Assembly: GCF_025813715.1 (NCBI RefSeq)
Contig: NZ_CP107532.1
Location: forward strand, 2,992,001-3,056,000
Direction: 5' to 3'
Source of the DNA: Methylobacterium sp. FF17
Lineage (GTDB): Bacteria > Pseudomonadota > Alphaproteobacteria > Rhizobiales > Beijerinckiaceae
Length of the DNA: 64,000 nucleotides
This document shows, piece by piece, positions 1 through 12,959 of the stretch. The translations under genes were made by a program, and so were the position numbers. Numbering within the stretch: the stretch's first letter is position 1; every line of letters starts with the position of its first letter. The notes beneath the pieces were generated by a model, which worked only from the letters and a program-made list of their open reading frames with translations, was not told the origin of the DNA and made no database searches.

Positions 1-9
1 GGTGCGTGA

Positions 10-23
10 TCTCTCCGGAGAGA
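10..23. terminator. possible stem-loop downstream of the PfkB kinase gene
   Basis: A 14-base perfect palindrome (TCTCTCCGGAGAGA) lies about 40 bases beyond the stop of the minus-strand kinase gene. It could fold into a short hairpin that ends that transcript, but no T-run follows on the minus strand, so this is only a candidate. The rest of positions 1-63 shows no gene. Confidence 0.25.
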
Positions 24-63
24 GACACCACCCCGCCCGAGAGGTGATCGACCGAACGCCGGA

Positions 64-1077
64 TCAGAGCAGGCCCTGCGCCTTGGCGAGCGCCACGAGG
101 TCGTGCTGCGGCCGGGCGCCGATATGCTGGATGACCTCCGCCGCCGCCAGGGCGCCGAGACGGGCGCTGGCGAGGGGGTCGAGCCCGCGGGCGTGCCCGG
201 CGAGGAAGCCCGCCGCGAAGAGGTCGCCCGCGCCGGTCGTGTCGACCACCTCGTGCACGGGCGAGGCCGGCACCGACTGCACCGCGCCGCCCTGGATCAC
301 CAGCGCGCCCTCGGCCGAGCGCGTCACCAGGCCGAGCAGGTCCTTGCGGAGCGCCGCGCCCTCGTCGCGCAGGGCCTTGATCGCGGCCTCGGCATCGTCG
401 GTCTCGTAGAGGCTCTGCAACTCGGCCATGTTGGCGAACAGGATGTCGATGCTGCCGTCGCGAATCAGGCCCAGGAACTCGTCGCGGTAGCGGCCGACGC
501 AGAAGGCATCCGAGAGGGTCAGGGCGGCCGCGTTGCCGGCCTCGTGCGCGAGGGTCACGGCCTTGCGGAAGGCGTCCTTGGCGGCCGGCGGATCCCAGAG
601 GTAGCCCTCGAGGTAGACCACGCGGGCGGAGGCCACGGTGGCCGCGTCGACATCGGCCGGGGACAGGCCCTGGCAGGCCCCGAGATAGGTGTTCATGGTG
701 CGCTCGCCGTCCGGCGTCACCAGGATGAAGCAGCGAGCGGTGGCCGGCCCGTCGCTGGCGGACGCCACGGGGAAGCGCACGCCGGTGGCTTTGAGATCGT
801 GGGCGAAGAGGCCGCCGAGCTCGTCGTCGCGGACCTTGCCGACGAAGCCGGTCCGGGCGCCGAGCATCGCCGCCCCCACCGCCGTGTTGGCCCCCGAGCC
901 GCCCGACACGATGGTGGCCGGACCCATGGCGGAGAACAGCGACTCGGCCCGTGCCTCGTCGATCAGCTGCATCGCGCCCTTCGGCACGCCCTGCGCGGCG
1001 AGGAAATCCTCCTCGGTGCGGGCAATGAGATCCACGATGGCATTGCCGAGGACGAGCAGGTCGAGGGATTCGGGCAT
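64..1077 (-). CDS. PfkB-family carbohydrate/adenosine kinase
   Basis: This 337-aa cytosolic kinase belongs to the PfkB (ribokinase) family, in the group usually annotated as adenosine kinase, which phosphorylates adenosine to AMP in purine salvage. The Gly-rich substrate-lid signature SGGSGANTA lies near residue 58. The catalytic and anion-hole motif DTTGAGDLFAAGF starts near residue 279, with Asp of GAGD as the expected base. The ATG at 1077 is used because the open frame upstream of it has no family resemblance. The gene stands alone, with its transcript ending toward the left edge of the window. Substrate is inferred from overall similarity, and another nucleoside or sugar is possible. Confidence 0.85.
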   Translation of the reverse strand: MPESLDLLVLGNAIVDLIARTEEDFLAAQGVPKGAMQLIDEARAESLFSAMGPATIVSGGSGANTAVGAAMLGARTGFVGKVRDDELGGLFAHDLKATGVRFPVASASDGPATARCFILVTPDGERTMNTYLGACQGLSPADVDAATVASARVVYLEGYLWDPPAAKDAFRKAVTLAHEAGNAAALTLSDAFCVGRYRDEFLGLIRDGSIDILFANMAELQSLYETDDAEAAIKALRDEGAALRKDLLGLVTRSAEGALVIQGGAVQSVPASPVHEVVDTTGAGDLFAAGFLAGHARGLDPLASARLGALAAAEVIQHIGARPQHDLVALAKAQGLL

Positions 1078-1220
1078 CGGGCCATCCAGTCCGGAGTTGT
1101 CGTAACGACTCCGGCCTGTGGCACCGCGCCCGGGACGGGTCAAGCTGACGGGGAGGGGGCGTTCAGGCGTTCGGGAAACGGGCCGAGGGGTCGAGGCGCA
1201 GGCCGGGCGGGTCGACGCCG

Positions 1221-5215
<3,995 letters not shown>

Positions 5216-5285
5216 GCGCGGATTCGGCCGGGACTAGACTCGGGGCGGCCGTCGTCCGGCCAGGGCAGGGCCGCTCCCGAACACC

Positions 5286-6161
5286 ATGACCGTCATCGCC
5301 ATCGATTTCGAGACCGCCAACGAGCGGCGCGACAGCGCCTGCGCCGTGGGCCTCGCCTGGATCGCCGACGGGGCCGTGGTCCGGCGGGAATCGCGCCTGA
5401 TCCGGCCGCCGGAGCTGCGCTTCTCGCCCGGCAACATCCGGGTCCACGGCATCGTGCCGGCCGACGTGCGCAATAGGCCCACCTTCCCGGAGGTGATGGC
5501 CGAGTTCCTGCCCGACCTCGCGACAAGTCTGATCCTGGCCCACAATGCGGGCTTCGACATGGGGGTGCTGCGCGCCTCCCTCGGCGCCCACGGCGTGATC
5601 CCGCCGGCCTTCTCGTACCTCTGCACCCTCCAGATCGCCCGGCGGGTGTTCCCGGCGGAGGAAGGCTGCGGCCTGAACAAGGTCGCGGCACGCCTCGGCA
5701 TCCGCTTCGAACACCACGACGCGGGCGAGGACGCCTATGCCTGCGCGGAGATCGCCCTGGCCGCCGCCCGGCAGACGGGCGCGCCGAGCATCCCGGCCCT
5801 GTCGCGGGCGATCCGCCTGCCGATCACCACGCTTCCGGCCGGACCGGACGTCGCGGCGCGTCTGCAGAGCCGGCCCGGTTCGCTCACCGAGCGCGCCCGA
5901 CGGGCGGCGGGGGACTTCCCGGCAACGCCGCCCGGCCTGCATTTCGCCGTGCGGGGCAGCAGCGGCAACCGCTACGCCGTGACCTTGGAGGATCGCAGCC
6001 AGGGGCCGCACCTGCGCTGCACCTGCATGGCGGGGCGCTACGGCACCCTGTGCCGGCACGTGAAGTCACTGCTGGCCGGGGACATCACCGACCTGCTGTC
6101 CGGCAACCACGCCGACGTCGAGGTGCTGCGGGTTCGCATGACGCCGACCCGGGTGGGGTGA
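5286..6161 (+). CDS. DnaQ-like DEDDh 3'-5' exonuclease with C-terminal SWIM zinc finger
   Basis: This 291-aa protein has an N-terminal DEDDh exonuclease domain (residues 1-165): motif I IDFETAN, motif II HNAGFDMGVL, and motif III with HHDAGEDAY giving His and Asp of the HxxxxD type. It should remove nucleotides from 3' ends using two metal ions. After a linker, residues 215-275 hold CTCMAGRYGTLCRH, which matches the CxCx(n)CxH pattern of SWIM zinc fingers, usually nucleic-acid or protein binding. The combination is uncommon among stand-alone exonucleases. The gene follows ligA by about 70 bases on the same strand, consistent with a replication or repair role. Its substrate is unknown. Confidence 0.8.
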   Translation: MTVIAIDFETANERRDSACAVGLAWIADGAVVRRESRLIRPPELRFSPGNIRVHGIVPADVRNRPTFPEVMAEFLPDLATSLILAHNAGFDMGVLRASLGAHGVIPPAFSYLCTLQIARRVFPAEEGCGLNKVAARLGIRFEHHDAGEDAYACAEIALAAARQTGAPSIPALSRAIRLPITTLPAGPDVAARLQSRPGSLTERARRAAGDFPATPPGLHFAVRGSSGNRYAVTLEDRSQGPHLRCTCMAGRYGTLCRHVKSLLAGDITDLLSGNHADVEVLRVRMTPTRVG

Positions 6162-6198
6162 GGCCCAAACCTCAACCCCAACCTCTGGTGCGAAAGCC

Positions 6199-7224
6199 TT
6201 ACTCCGCCGCTGCCAGCGTCAGGCCCGGCACCGTGATGCCGATGTCGCGCAGGAGTTCGGCGTCCGCATCGGTCTCGTTGTTGGCCGTGGTCAGCAGGCG
6301 CTCCCCGTAGAAGATCGAGTTGGCGCCGGCGAGGAAGCAGAGGATCTGCGCCTCGCGGGTCAGGCCCGAACGGCCGGCGCTCAGGCGCACGCGGGCGCGG
6401 GGCATCACGATGCGGGCCGTGGCGCACATGCGCACGAGGTCCAGGGGATCGACCGCCGGGCGGTCTTCCAGGGGCGTGCCCTCGACGGCGACGAGGGCGT
6501 TGATCGGCACGCTCTCCGGGTGCGGCGCGTGGTTGGCGAGCACCTGGAGCATCCCGGCCCGGTCCTTCACGCCCTCGCCCATCCCGACGATGCCGCCGCA
6601 GCAGACGCCGATGCCGGCGTCGCGCACGTTCTGCAAGGTGTTCAGACGGTCGTCGTAGGTCCGGGTCGAGATGATGTCCCCGTAGAAGTCCGGCCCGGTG
6701 TCGAGATTGTGATTGTAGGAGGTGAGCCCGGCCTCCGCGAGGCGGCCGGCCTGGCTCGGCGTCAGCATGCCGAGCGTCACGCAGGCCTCCATCCCCAGGC
6801 CGCGCACCCCGCGCACCATCGCCAGCACGGCGTCGAATTCGGGGCCGTCCTTCGGCTGTCGCCAGGCCGCGCCCATGCAGAAGCGGTGGGCCCCGTTGGC
6901 CTTGGCGGCCGCCGCCTCGCGCAGCACCGCATCCACCGGCATCAGGCGCTCACGGGCCATGCCGGTGCCCTTGTGGTGGGCCGATTGCGGACAATAGGCG
7001 CAATCCTCGGGGCATCCGCCGGTCTTGATCGACAGCAGGCTGGCGCGCTGGATGTCGGCCGGGTCGTTGTGGGCGCGATGCACCTGCGCGGCCCGGAACA
7101 CGAGGTCGAGGAGCGGCAGGTCGTGGATCGCCTGGATCTCCGCCACCGACCAGTCATGCCGGATGGCGGAGGTTCCGAGTGCGGAGGTTCCAGGTACGGT
7201 GACGGGGGCGAGGGTCTCGATCAT
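6199..7224 (-). CDS. bioB: biotin synthase BioB
   Basis: BioB is a radical-SAM enzyme that inserts sulfur into dethiobiotin, the last step of biotin synthesis. The 341-aa chain carries the CxxxCxxC cluster motif as CPEDCAYC (Cys71, Cys75, Cys78) for the [4Fe-4S] cluster. The remaining [2Fe-2S] ligands are visible in [15 protein letters not shown] and GVCCGGI, with the conserved Arg in RVRLSAGR. Length agrees with the family. The gene stands alone and convergent to the exonuclease gene, with no other bio genes in the window. A product would be biotin, which is also the prosthetic group of the PccA protein encoded at 31,667. Confidence 0.95.
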   Translation of the reverse strand: MIETLAPVTVPGTSALGTSAIRHDWSVAEIQAIHDLPLLDLVFRAAQVHRAHNDPADIQRASLLSIKTGGCPEDCAYCPQSAHHKGTGMARERLMPVDAVLREAAAAKANGAHRFCMGAAWRQPKDGPEFDAVLAMVRGVRGLGMEACVTLGMLTPSQAGRLAEAGLTSYNHNLDTGPDFYGDIISTRTYDDRLNTLQNVRDAGIGVCCGGIVGMGEGVKDRAGMLQVLANHAPHPESVPINALVAVEGTPLEDRPAVDPLDLVRMCATARIVMPRARVRLSAGRSGLTREAQILCFLAGANSIFYGERLLTTANNETDADAELLRDIGITVPGLTLAAAE

Positions 7225-7270
7225 GGCTCCATGAGGCGAATCCCGGCCGGAAAATCAAGCCGGACGCGCT

Positions 7271-8155
7271 TCAGTTCGTCGGCTCGCCCGCCGCGACCTT
7301 GGCGGTCCAGTCGTCGAAGGCGACGATCTCCTGGCGTTGTTCCCCCAGGCCGGTGATGCCCAGGGTGACGACATCGCCGCTCCGCAGGAAGCGCGGCGGC
7401 TTCTTCGCCATGCCGACGCCGGGTGGCGTGCCGGTGATGATGACGTCGCCGGGCTCCAGCATCATGAAGTGCGAGACGTAGGCCACGAGCTGCGCGGCAT
7501 CGAAGATCATGGTGGACGTCGACCCGGTCTGCATGCGGGTGCCGTTCACGTCGAGCCAGAGGTCGAGGGCCTTGAGGTCGCCGACCTCGTCGAGGGTGAC
7601 GAGCCAGGGACCGAGCGGTCCGAAGGTCGGGCAGCCCTTGCCCTTGGTCCAGGTGCCGCCGCGCTCCATCTGGAATTCGCGCTCGGAGACGTCGTTGCAG
7701 ATGCAGGCGCCCGCCACGTAGGACAGGGCCTCGTTGGCATGGACGTAGGAGGCGCGGGCGCCGATCACCAGCGCCAGTTCGACCTCCCAATCGGTCTTGG
7801 CCGAACCCTTGGGCAGAATCACGCGGTCGTTCGCGCCCCCGAGGCAGGACGGCGCCTTGTTGAAGACGATGGGTTCCGCCGGGATGTCGGCGCCGATCTC
7901 GGCGGCGTGGTCCGTGTAGTTCAGGCCGATCGCCACGACGTTGCGGGTGCCGCCGACGCAGGGGCCGAGGCGTGTCCCGGCGGGCAGCAGCGGCAGGCTC
8001 GCGGGATCGATCAGGCGCAGGCGGTCCAGGGTCTCGCGCGACAGCGCCGGGCCCGCGATGTCGCGGACATGGGCCGAAAGATCGCGCAGGCCGCCGTCAG
8101 CGTCGATGAGGCCGGGCTTCTCGTCCCCGCTCGTACCGTGCCGGACCAGTTTCAT
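7271..8155 (-). CDS. fumarylacetoacetate hydrolase (FAH) family protein
   Basis: This 294-aa soluble enzyme of the FAH superfamily contains the conserved metal-binding core: a DWEVELALVIG segment with acidic ligands, NDVSEREFQ, and a GDVIITGTPPGVG stretch typical of the family. Members split or isomerise beta-diketo or 2-hydroxy-diene acids in aromatic-compound catabolism. Many relatives are labelled 2-hydroxyhepta-2,4-diene-1,7-dioate isomerase or acylpyruvase without proof. It lies 46 bases upstream of bioB on the same strand, so the two might be cotranscribed, though no functional link is evident. Exact substrate cannot be told from the sequence. Confidence 0.85.
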   Translation of the reverse strand: MKLVRHGTSGDEKPGLIDADGGLRDLSAHVRDIAGPALSRETLDRLRLIDPASLPLLPAGTRLGPCVGGTRNVVAIGLNYTDHAAEIGADIPAEPIVFNKAPSCLGGANDRVILPKGSAKTDWEVELALVIGARASYVHANEALSYVAGACICNDVSEREFQMERGGTWTKGKGCPTFGPLGPWLVTLDEVGDLKALDLWLDVNGTRMQTGSTSTMIFDAAQLVAYVSHFMMLEPGDVIITGTPPGVGMAKKPPRFLRSGDVVTLGITGLGEQRQEIVAFDDWTAKVAAGEPTN

Positions 8156-8618
8156 CGCTCATGCCTCCCGTCGCGTCGCGCCGCGTGACATCTTGCGGCT
8201 TGCATCCTGCTGCCTGAGATCGAGCGTACGCCCCCGCGCGGCAAGGGTCGAAACGCGACGGAAAAACGCCTCGCGGCGCGCGTCACCGGCGATTCCGGCC
8301 CTTCCAACGCCAGGATTGTCACCCGAAGGTCACACTGCTGCCCGGAAACGCCTGAGGCGCGATTTTCCGGTCCGACCGCTTACTCACGCCAGCGAGAGTT
8401 TAGATGTGAACCATTCTGCTGAAACCCTCGGCAGCACCGGCGGGTTCGCGCAATATTTCGCGTTCTCAAGATAAAATGCCGGTTTTTACTAAGACGTTAA
8501 CTGTCTAGGTCCGTATTGCACAGTTGCCGGAGGCGCGTCATTGTCATTGGCAAGGTGCGGGTCCGACCTGGTCGGGGCGAGACAAGCGAGCACCAGCTAT
8601 AGCGGGGGGTTTCAGGTC
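8156..8618. other. intergenic region between divergent FAH and FadL-like genes
   Basis: About 460 bases lie between divergent genes. The right half turns AT-richer (around 8,395-8,520, with TTTTTACTAAGACGTTAA near 8,485), as expected for a promoter of the outer-membrane channel gene. I cannot assign a specific operator. An in-frame upstream extension of the channel gene from 8,541 is open but lacks the signal peptide at its end, so it is not used. Confidence 0.4.
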
Positions 8619-9956
8619 ATGACGGGTACGATTCGCAGCCGGTCTCTGCGCCGCTGGATGCTCTCGGGCGTCTCCGTCGCGCTCTTGGCCGCCAGCGTGG
8701 CGGATGCGGGCGCCGGTGCCTTCGGCATCCGCGAGCAGAGCGTGGAGGCGCAGGGGCTCTCCTTCGCCGGCGCGGCCTCGGGCTCCGGCGGAGTGTCCTC
8801 GATGTTCTGGAACCCGGCGACGGTGACCATGCGTCCGGGCTGGGTCACCGAGCAGAACCTCAGCGTGATCAACCTGTCGGCCCGGATCACGCCCGAGGCC
8901 GGTACCAACGCGGCCTTCTCGCGGCTGGGGGAGAGCGGCGAGCTCGGCCAGACGGCGATCGTGCCGGCGGGCGCCACCTCCTACCAGCTCAGCGACCGGG
9001 TCTGGATCGGCATTTCGACGGGCGCCCCCTTCGGCCTCGTGACCAAACCCCGCGCGACCTGGTCGGGCGAGCTCTACGGACGCTCCAGCCGCATCTTCTC
9101 CCTGGCGTTCAACCCGGTCATCGGCTTCAAGGTCAACGAGTGGCTCTCGGTCGCTGCCGGCCCGAACATCGAGTACTTCAAGCTCGTCCTGCGTCAGGCG
9201 TTCCTCTCGCCGCTCACCCTGAACCCGGCGGCCCTGCCGAGCTCCGGCCTCAAGGGTGATTCCTGGGGTGTCGGCTTCACCGCCGGCGCGCTGATCACCC
9301 CGTTCGCCGGCACGTCGGTCGGCGTCGGCTTCCGCTCGTCGGTGCATCACGACATCGGCGGCCAGCTCATCCTCCCGGCGCCCTACGACACGCTGGGCGG
9401 GAACATCAAGGCCAAGCTCAACACGCCCGAGAAGCTCAGTGTCGGCATCACCCAGGCGATCACGCCCGAGGCCCGCGTCAATTTCGGGTTCGAGTGGGAC
9501 AACTGGAGCCGCCTCGGGACGATCGCCATCGTCTCGAACGGAGCCCGTGCCACTGCACCGGCCCTGACCCTGAACTACATGGACGGCTACACCTACTCGA
9601 TCGGCGGCGAGTACGACTGGTCGCAGGCCCTGACGGTGCGGGTGGGCGTGGCCTACGAGGTCTCGCCGATCGACTTCTCGAACCGGTCGGTGCGCCTGCC
9701 CGACGGCAACCGGGTGAACCTCTCCGTCGGTGCGAGCTACCGCTGGAGCGAAAAGCTGACCCTGAACTTCGCCTACTCGCACTTCTTCGTGGAACGGGGC
9801 CGCATCCTGGCCGGGGTGGGGCGCGACTACAACGTCCAGAACGTGGCCTTCGCCGGCGTGGCCGACAGCAGCGCCGACATCGTCTCGGTCGGCTTCCGCT
9901 ACGTCTTCGGCGAGCCGGCCGTGGCGGCCCCGGCGCCCCTGGTGCGGAAGTTCTGA
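8619..9956 (+). CDS. FadL/OmpP1/TodX-type outer-membrane transporter
   Basis: This is a 445-aa outer-membrane beta-barrel of the FadL family, which admits long-chain fatty acids or other hydrophobic substrates. The signal peptide runs over about residues 1-33 (RRWMLSGVSVALLAASVADA). It is followed by the family's characteristic mature start GAFGIREQSVEAQGLSFAG and then SSMFWNPATVTM (the NPA motif of the N-terminal hatch). The body alternates polar and hydrophobic residues as in barrel strands and ends in a C-terminal Phe (LVRKF), the usual Bam signal. The ATG at 8619 follows a G-rich stretch that could serve as ribosome-binding site. Its proximity to a PHA synthase gene may reflect fatty-acid use, but this is only suggestive. 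Confidence 0.9.
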   Translation: MTGTIRSRSLRRWMLSGVSVALLAASVADAGAGAFGIREQSVEAQGLSFAGAASGSGGVSSMFWNPATVTMRPGWVTEQNLSVINLSARITPEAGTNAAFSRLGESGELGQTAIVPAGATSYQLSDRVWIGISTGAPFGLVTKPRATWSGELYGRSSRIFSLAFNPVIGFKVNEWLSVAAGPNIEYFKLVLRQAFLSPLTLNPAALPSSGLKGDSWGVGFTAGALITPFAGTSVGVGFRSSVHHDIGGQLILPAPYDTLGGNIKAKLNTPEKLSVGITQAITPEARVNFGFEWDNWSRLGTIAIVSNGARATAPALTLNYMDGYTYSIGGEYDWSQALTVRVGVAYEVSPIDFSNRSVRLPDGNRVNLSVGASYRWSEKLTLNFAYSHFFVERGRILAGVGRDYNVQNVAFAGVADSSADIVSVGFRYVFGEPAVAAPAPLVRKF

Positions 9957-9968
9957 GGCATCCAGCCC

Positions 9969-10376
9969 TCAGGGCGGTGGAGCCGGTTCGGCTCCGCCGC
10001 CCTGGAAGCGTTTCACGTAGAAGATCCGGTCATGGCCGGGCGGATCGTCGGTGATCCGCCCGCACTCGGTTAAGCCAAGGCGTTCGTAGAAGGCCGGCGC
10101 CTGGAAGGTCCAGGTATCGAGCCAGATGCCGCCGAGCCCGAGCCGCCGGGCCTCTGCCTCCGCCAGGGCCATGACTTAGCGCCCGAGACCGTTCCCACGG
10201 GCGGGCCCGAGGGCGAGCAGCTCGACGAACAGCATGCCATAGCCGGTGCGTCCCCAGAGGCCGCCGACGATGGCGCCGCCTGCGTCGCGCACGGTGAGGG
10301 CGAGCAGCCCCCAATTCCCGTTCGGAACCTGCGCCTCGTTATGGGCGACGAGGGGCGCGAGGATCTCGGCCCGCAT
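9969..10376 (-). pseudogene. GNAT-family N-acetyltransferase interrupted by an in-frame stop
   Basis: Two adjacent open stretches in the same frame form one GNAT protein of about 135 aa. The N-terminal half (from 10376) includes GGLWGRTGYGMLFVELLAL and then the acetyl-CoA-binding loop ending GNGLGR. The C-terminal half begins VMALAEAEARRLG and has the usual FYERLGL. They are separated only by a TAA codon at 10176-10178, where relatives have a residue such as Gln or Ala after GxGR. A C-to-T change of CAA would explain it. The gene follows phaC by 46 bases on the same strand. Either it is a recent pseudogene or the base is a sequencing error; two separate functional peptides are unlikely. Confidence 0.75.
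9970..10004. terminator. strong bidirectional hairpin between convergent genes
   Basis: Two 16-base arms (9970-9985 and 9989-10004) pair with a single G-T wobble across a 3-base loop. It lies just after the FadL-type gene and inside the last codons of the opposing acetyltransferase gene. There is no clear T-run, but the position between convergent genes suits a transcription terminator. Confidence 0.6.
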
Positions 10377-10422
10377 CGCAGCGTCGGGTTCCGCCTCCAG
10401 CCCTGAACCTCCGGCTCGGCGT

Positions 10423-12228
10423 TCACGCCTTCATGCGGACGTAGGTGCCGGGCGCCGGGCCGAGGGAGGCGAGGCCGCCCTCGCCGGGCACCCGGGCGGG
10501 CACGCGGGCCGGGGCCTGGTGCTCCAGCCACTGGAACCAGTAGGGCCACCAGGATCCCTTGGTCTCCGTGGCGGCCGCCACCCAATCCTCGAAGCGGCCC
10601 TCGGCCGGGCCGCCGGTCCAGAAGCCGTATTTCGGCTTGGCGGGCGGGTTCACGACCCCGGCGATGTGCCCGGACCCGGCCAGCACGTAATCCACCGGCC
10701 CGCCGAACTTGGACGATCCCTCGAAGACCGACAGGGCCGGGGCGATGTGATCCTCCTTGGTGGCGAGGTTGAAGATCGGCACCTTCACCTTCTTCAGGTC
10801 GAGGCGCACGTTGCCGAGGATCATCTTGCCCTGCGCCAGGGTGTTGTTGAGGTAGCAGTTGCGCAGGTAGAACGAGTGGTTGGCCGCCGGCATGCGGGTC
10901 GCGTCGGCGTTCCAGTAGAGCAGGTCGAAGGGCATCGGCTTCTGACCCTTGACGTAGTTGTTCACCACGTAGGACCAGATCAGGTCGTTGGGCCGCAGCA
11001 TGTTGAAGGCGGTGGCCATGCCCGTGCCCTCGAGGTAGCCGCGCTTCTGCATCCGCGACTCGATCAGGCGGATCTGCTCCTCGTCGGCGAACACCTTGAG
11101 GTCGCCCGCATGGGTGAAATCCACCTGGGTGGTGAGGAAGGTGGCGCTCTTGATGCGCTTGTTGCCCGTGGCGGCCTGCATCGCCAGGGTCACGGCGAGC
11201 AGCGTGCCGCCGACGCAGTAGCCCGCCGCCGCGACCTCGCTCTCGCCGGTCGCGACCCCGATGGCATCGATCGCGGTCTCGATGCCCTCGCGCATGTAGC
11301 TCTCGAAATCCTTGTCGGCGTGCCGGATGTCCGGGTTGACCCAGGAGATGCAGAACACCGTCAGGCCCTGGCTCACCATCCAGGCGATCAGGCTTTTGGC
11401 CGGGTTCAGGTCGAGGATGTAGAACTTGTTGATCCAGGGCGGGACAATCAGGAACGGGCGCTTGAGCACGGTCTCGGTGGTCGGCGCGTACTGGATCAGC
11501 TCCATCAGGTCGTTGCGGAACACCACCTCGCCGGGGGTCACCGCCACGTTGACGCCGACCTCGAAGCCGGCCGCCGGATCGGTCTGGCGCACGCGCAGCT
11601 GGCCGTTGCCGGCCTCGATGTCCTCGGCGAGCATCTTCATGCCGCGCACGAGGTTCGCGCCGTTCTCCTTCAGGGTGTGCCGAATCAGCTCCGGGTTCGT
11701 CATCACGAAGTTCGACGGCGAGAGCGCCCCGCTGATCTGGCGCAGGTAGAACTGCGCCTTGTGCCGGGTGTGCTCGTCGATGCCCTCGGCCTCGTCGACG
11801 AGGGTCTCGGCCCAGCGCGAGGTGATGAGATAGCTCTGCTTGATGAAGTCGAAGACCGGGTTCGTGGACCACTCGGCATGGGCGAAGCGGTTGTCCTTCG
11901 GCTCCGGGACGGCCACCGGACTCGACGCCTCGCCCTGCAGGCGGTGCCAGGTCGAGCCCCAGAGGGTGATGAAGGCTTCGCTGAGCTTGGCCTGGGCCTC
12001 CACGGACTTCTTCGGGTCGGCGAACCAGGTTTCGGCCACGCTGCCGAGGGTGCGGACCACGTCCTTGACCTCCTCCGGCGGCTCGGCGGGGGGCGCCGTC
12101 AGCGCGTCCGGCGTCGTCACCGGCTTCATGTAGCGGCCGGCGGCACGCCCGAACTCCTCGATCAGGAGGCTCGCGTTGCGGGACAGGGCCTCGATGTCGG
12201 GTAGCGGCGTCGTCCGTTCGGTCGTCAC
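10423..12228 (-). CDS. phaC: class I poly(3-hydroxyalkanoate) synthase PhaC
   Basis: PhaC polymerises (R)-3-hydroxyacyl-CoA, mainly 3-hydroxybutyryl-CoA, into polyhydroxyalkanoate storage granules. The 601-aa length is typical of class I enzymes. The lipase-like box GYCVGG carries the nucleophile Cys338. The catalytic partners appear later as Asp in ATKEDHIAP and His in GSGHIAGVVN. The N-terminal ~200 residues contain the granule-associated PhaC N domain. No phaA, phaB or phasin gene is adjacent. Only the interrupted acetyltransferase follows on the same strand. The ATG at 12228 is the first good start, giving MTTERTTPLPDIEALSRN. Confidence 0.96.
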   Translation of the reverse strand: MTTERTTPLPDIEALSRNASLLIEEFGRAAGRYMKPVTTPDALTAPPAEPPEEVKDVVRTLGSVAETWFADPKKSVEAQAKLSEAFITLWGSTWHRLQGEASSPVAVPEPKDNRFAHAEWSTNPVFDFIKQSYLITSRWAETLVDEAEGIDEHTRHKAQFYLRQISGALSPSNFVMTNPELIRHTLKENGANLVRGMKMLAEDIEAGNGQLRVRQTDPAAGFEVGVNVAVTPGEVVFRNDLMELIQYAPTTETVLKRPFLIVPPWINKFYILDLNPAKSLIAWMVSQGLTVFCISWVNPDIRHADKDFESYMREGIETAIDAIGVATGESEVAAAGYCVGGTLLAVTLAMQAATGNKRIKSATFLTTQVDFTHAGDLKVFADEEQIRLIESRMQKRGYLEGTGMATAFNMLRPNDLIWSYVVNNYVKGQKPMPFDLLYWNADATRMPAANHSFYLRNCYLNNTLAQGKMILGNVRLDLKKVKVPIFNLATKEDHIAPALSVFEGSSKFGGPVDYVLAGSGHIAGVVNPPAKPKYGFWTGGPAEGRFEDWVAAATETKGSWWPYWFQWLEHQAPARVPARVPGEGGLASLGPAPGTYVRMKA

Positions 12229-12372
12229 GCGTGCATCTCTCCCCGGCTCTCGGCCCGTCCGTTCGCCGTGCGACGCTTGCCGCGCGGCCGCGTGGGCCTC
12301 GTTTCCGACAAATTAACGCGGCATCGGCCAGTTCCGCCAGAGCGCCCGCCATCGAAACGGCCGACTTCCCCC

Positions 12373-12699
12373 ATGTCCCGGCTTCACAACCCTCAGTTTG
12401 TCGCCGCCCTCGCCGTGATCGGCCTGCTCGGCGGCTGTTCCAGCGACCTGAACCCGATGCGCGCGGCCTACGGCACCGGCGAGGCCGGCCCGCCGGCCCA
12501 GGCGCCGGACTTCGTCGCCCAGTCGCGCCGCAGCGGGGACGACTTCATGCCCGTCGGCGTCTCCGCCCCGGCCCGGCCCATCCGGGCGAAATCCGCCGAG
12601 GGCACGAAGGCCCTGGAGGACGAGCTCCTGGCGGCGCGGGGCCGCAACGAGGCGCGCGGCCGCTCCGCCGAGGGCGCCGCGAAGGGCGCCAAACCCTGA
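12373..12699 (+). CDS. putative lipoprotein
   Basis: A 108-aa secreted protein begins MSRLHNPQFVAALAVIGLLGGC, a short hydrophobic signal ending in a good lipobox (LGGC) with lipidated Cys near residue 22. The mature part is Ala/Gly/Pro-rich, charged and probably flexible. The start at 12373 is chosen over an upstream in-frame ATG at 12268 because it places the lipobox correctly. It is divergent from phaC across about 144 bases. I do not recognise a family; a cell-envelope location is inferred from the signal. Confidence 0.65.
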   Translation: MSRLHNPQFVAALAVIGLLGGCSSDLNPMRAAYGTGEAGPPAQAPDFVAQSRRSGDDFMPVGVSAPARPIRAKSAEGTKALEDELLAARGRNEARGRSAEGAAKGAKP

Positions 12700-12959
12700 C
12701 GGGAATCCCCGACAGGCCGCCGTCGCGGCGGACCCTGAAATATCGTTCGGCGGCACGGCACAAAACTGCTAGACGTTGCCGAAGCGTGCGAATTCCCCGA
12801 CGGCCCCGCCCGTCGCCGGAGTGACGGACCCCGCCCGAGGGTCATCCGATCTAGACCACGCCCGCGTTTCGGGTTGATGACAGCTTCGCGCGGGACGTGC
12901 CCCGGACGCCCGCGCCTCGAATTCGTGCCTCATTCCTGCCCCTGGACACCGTGAAGGCC

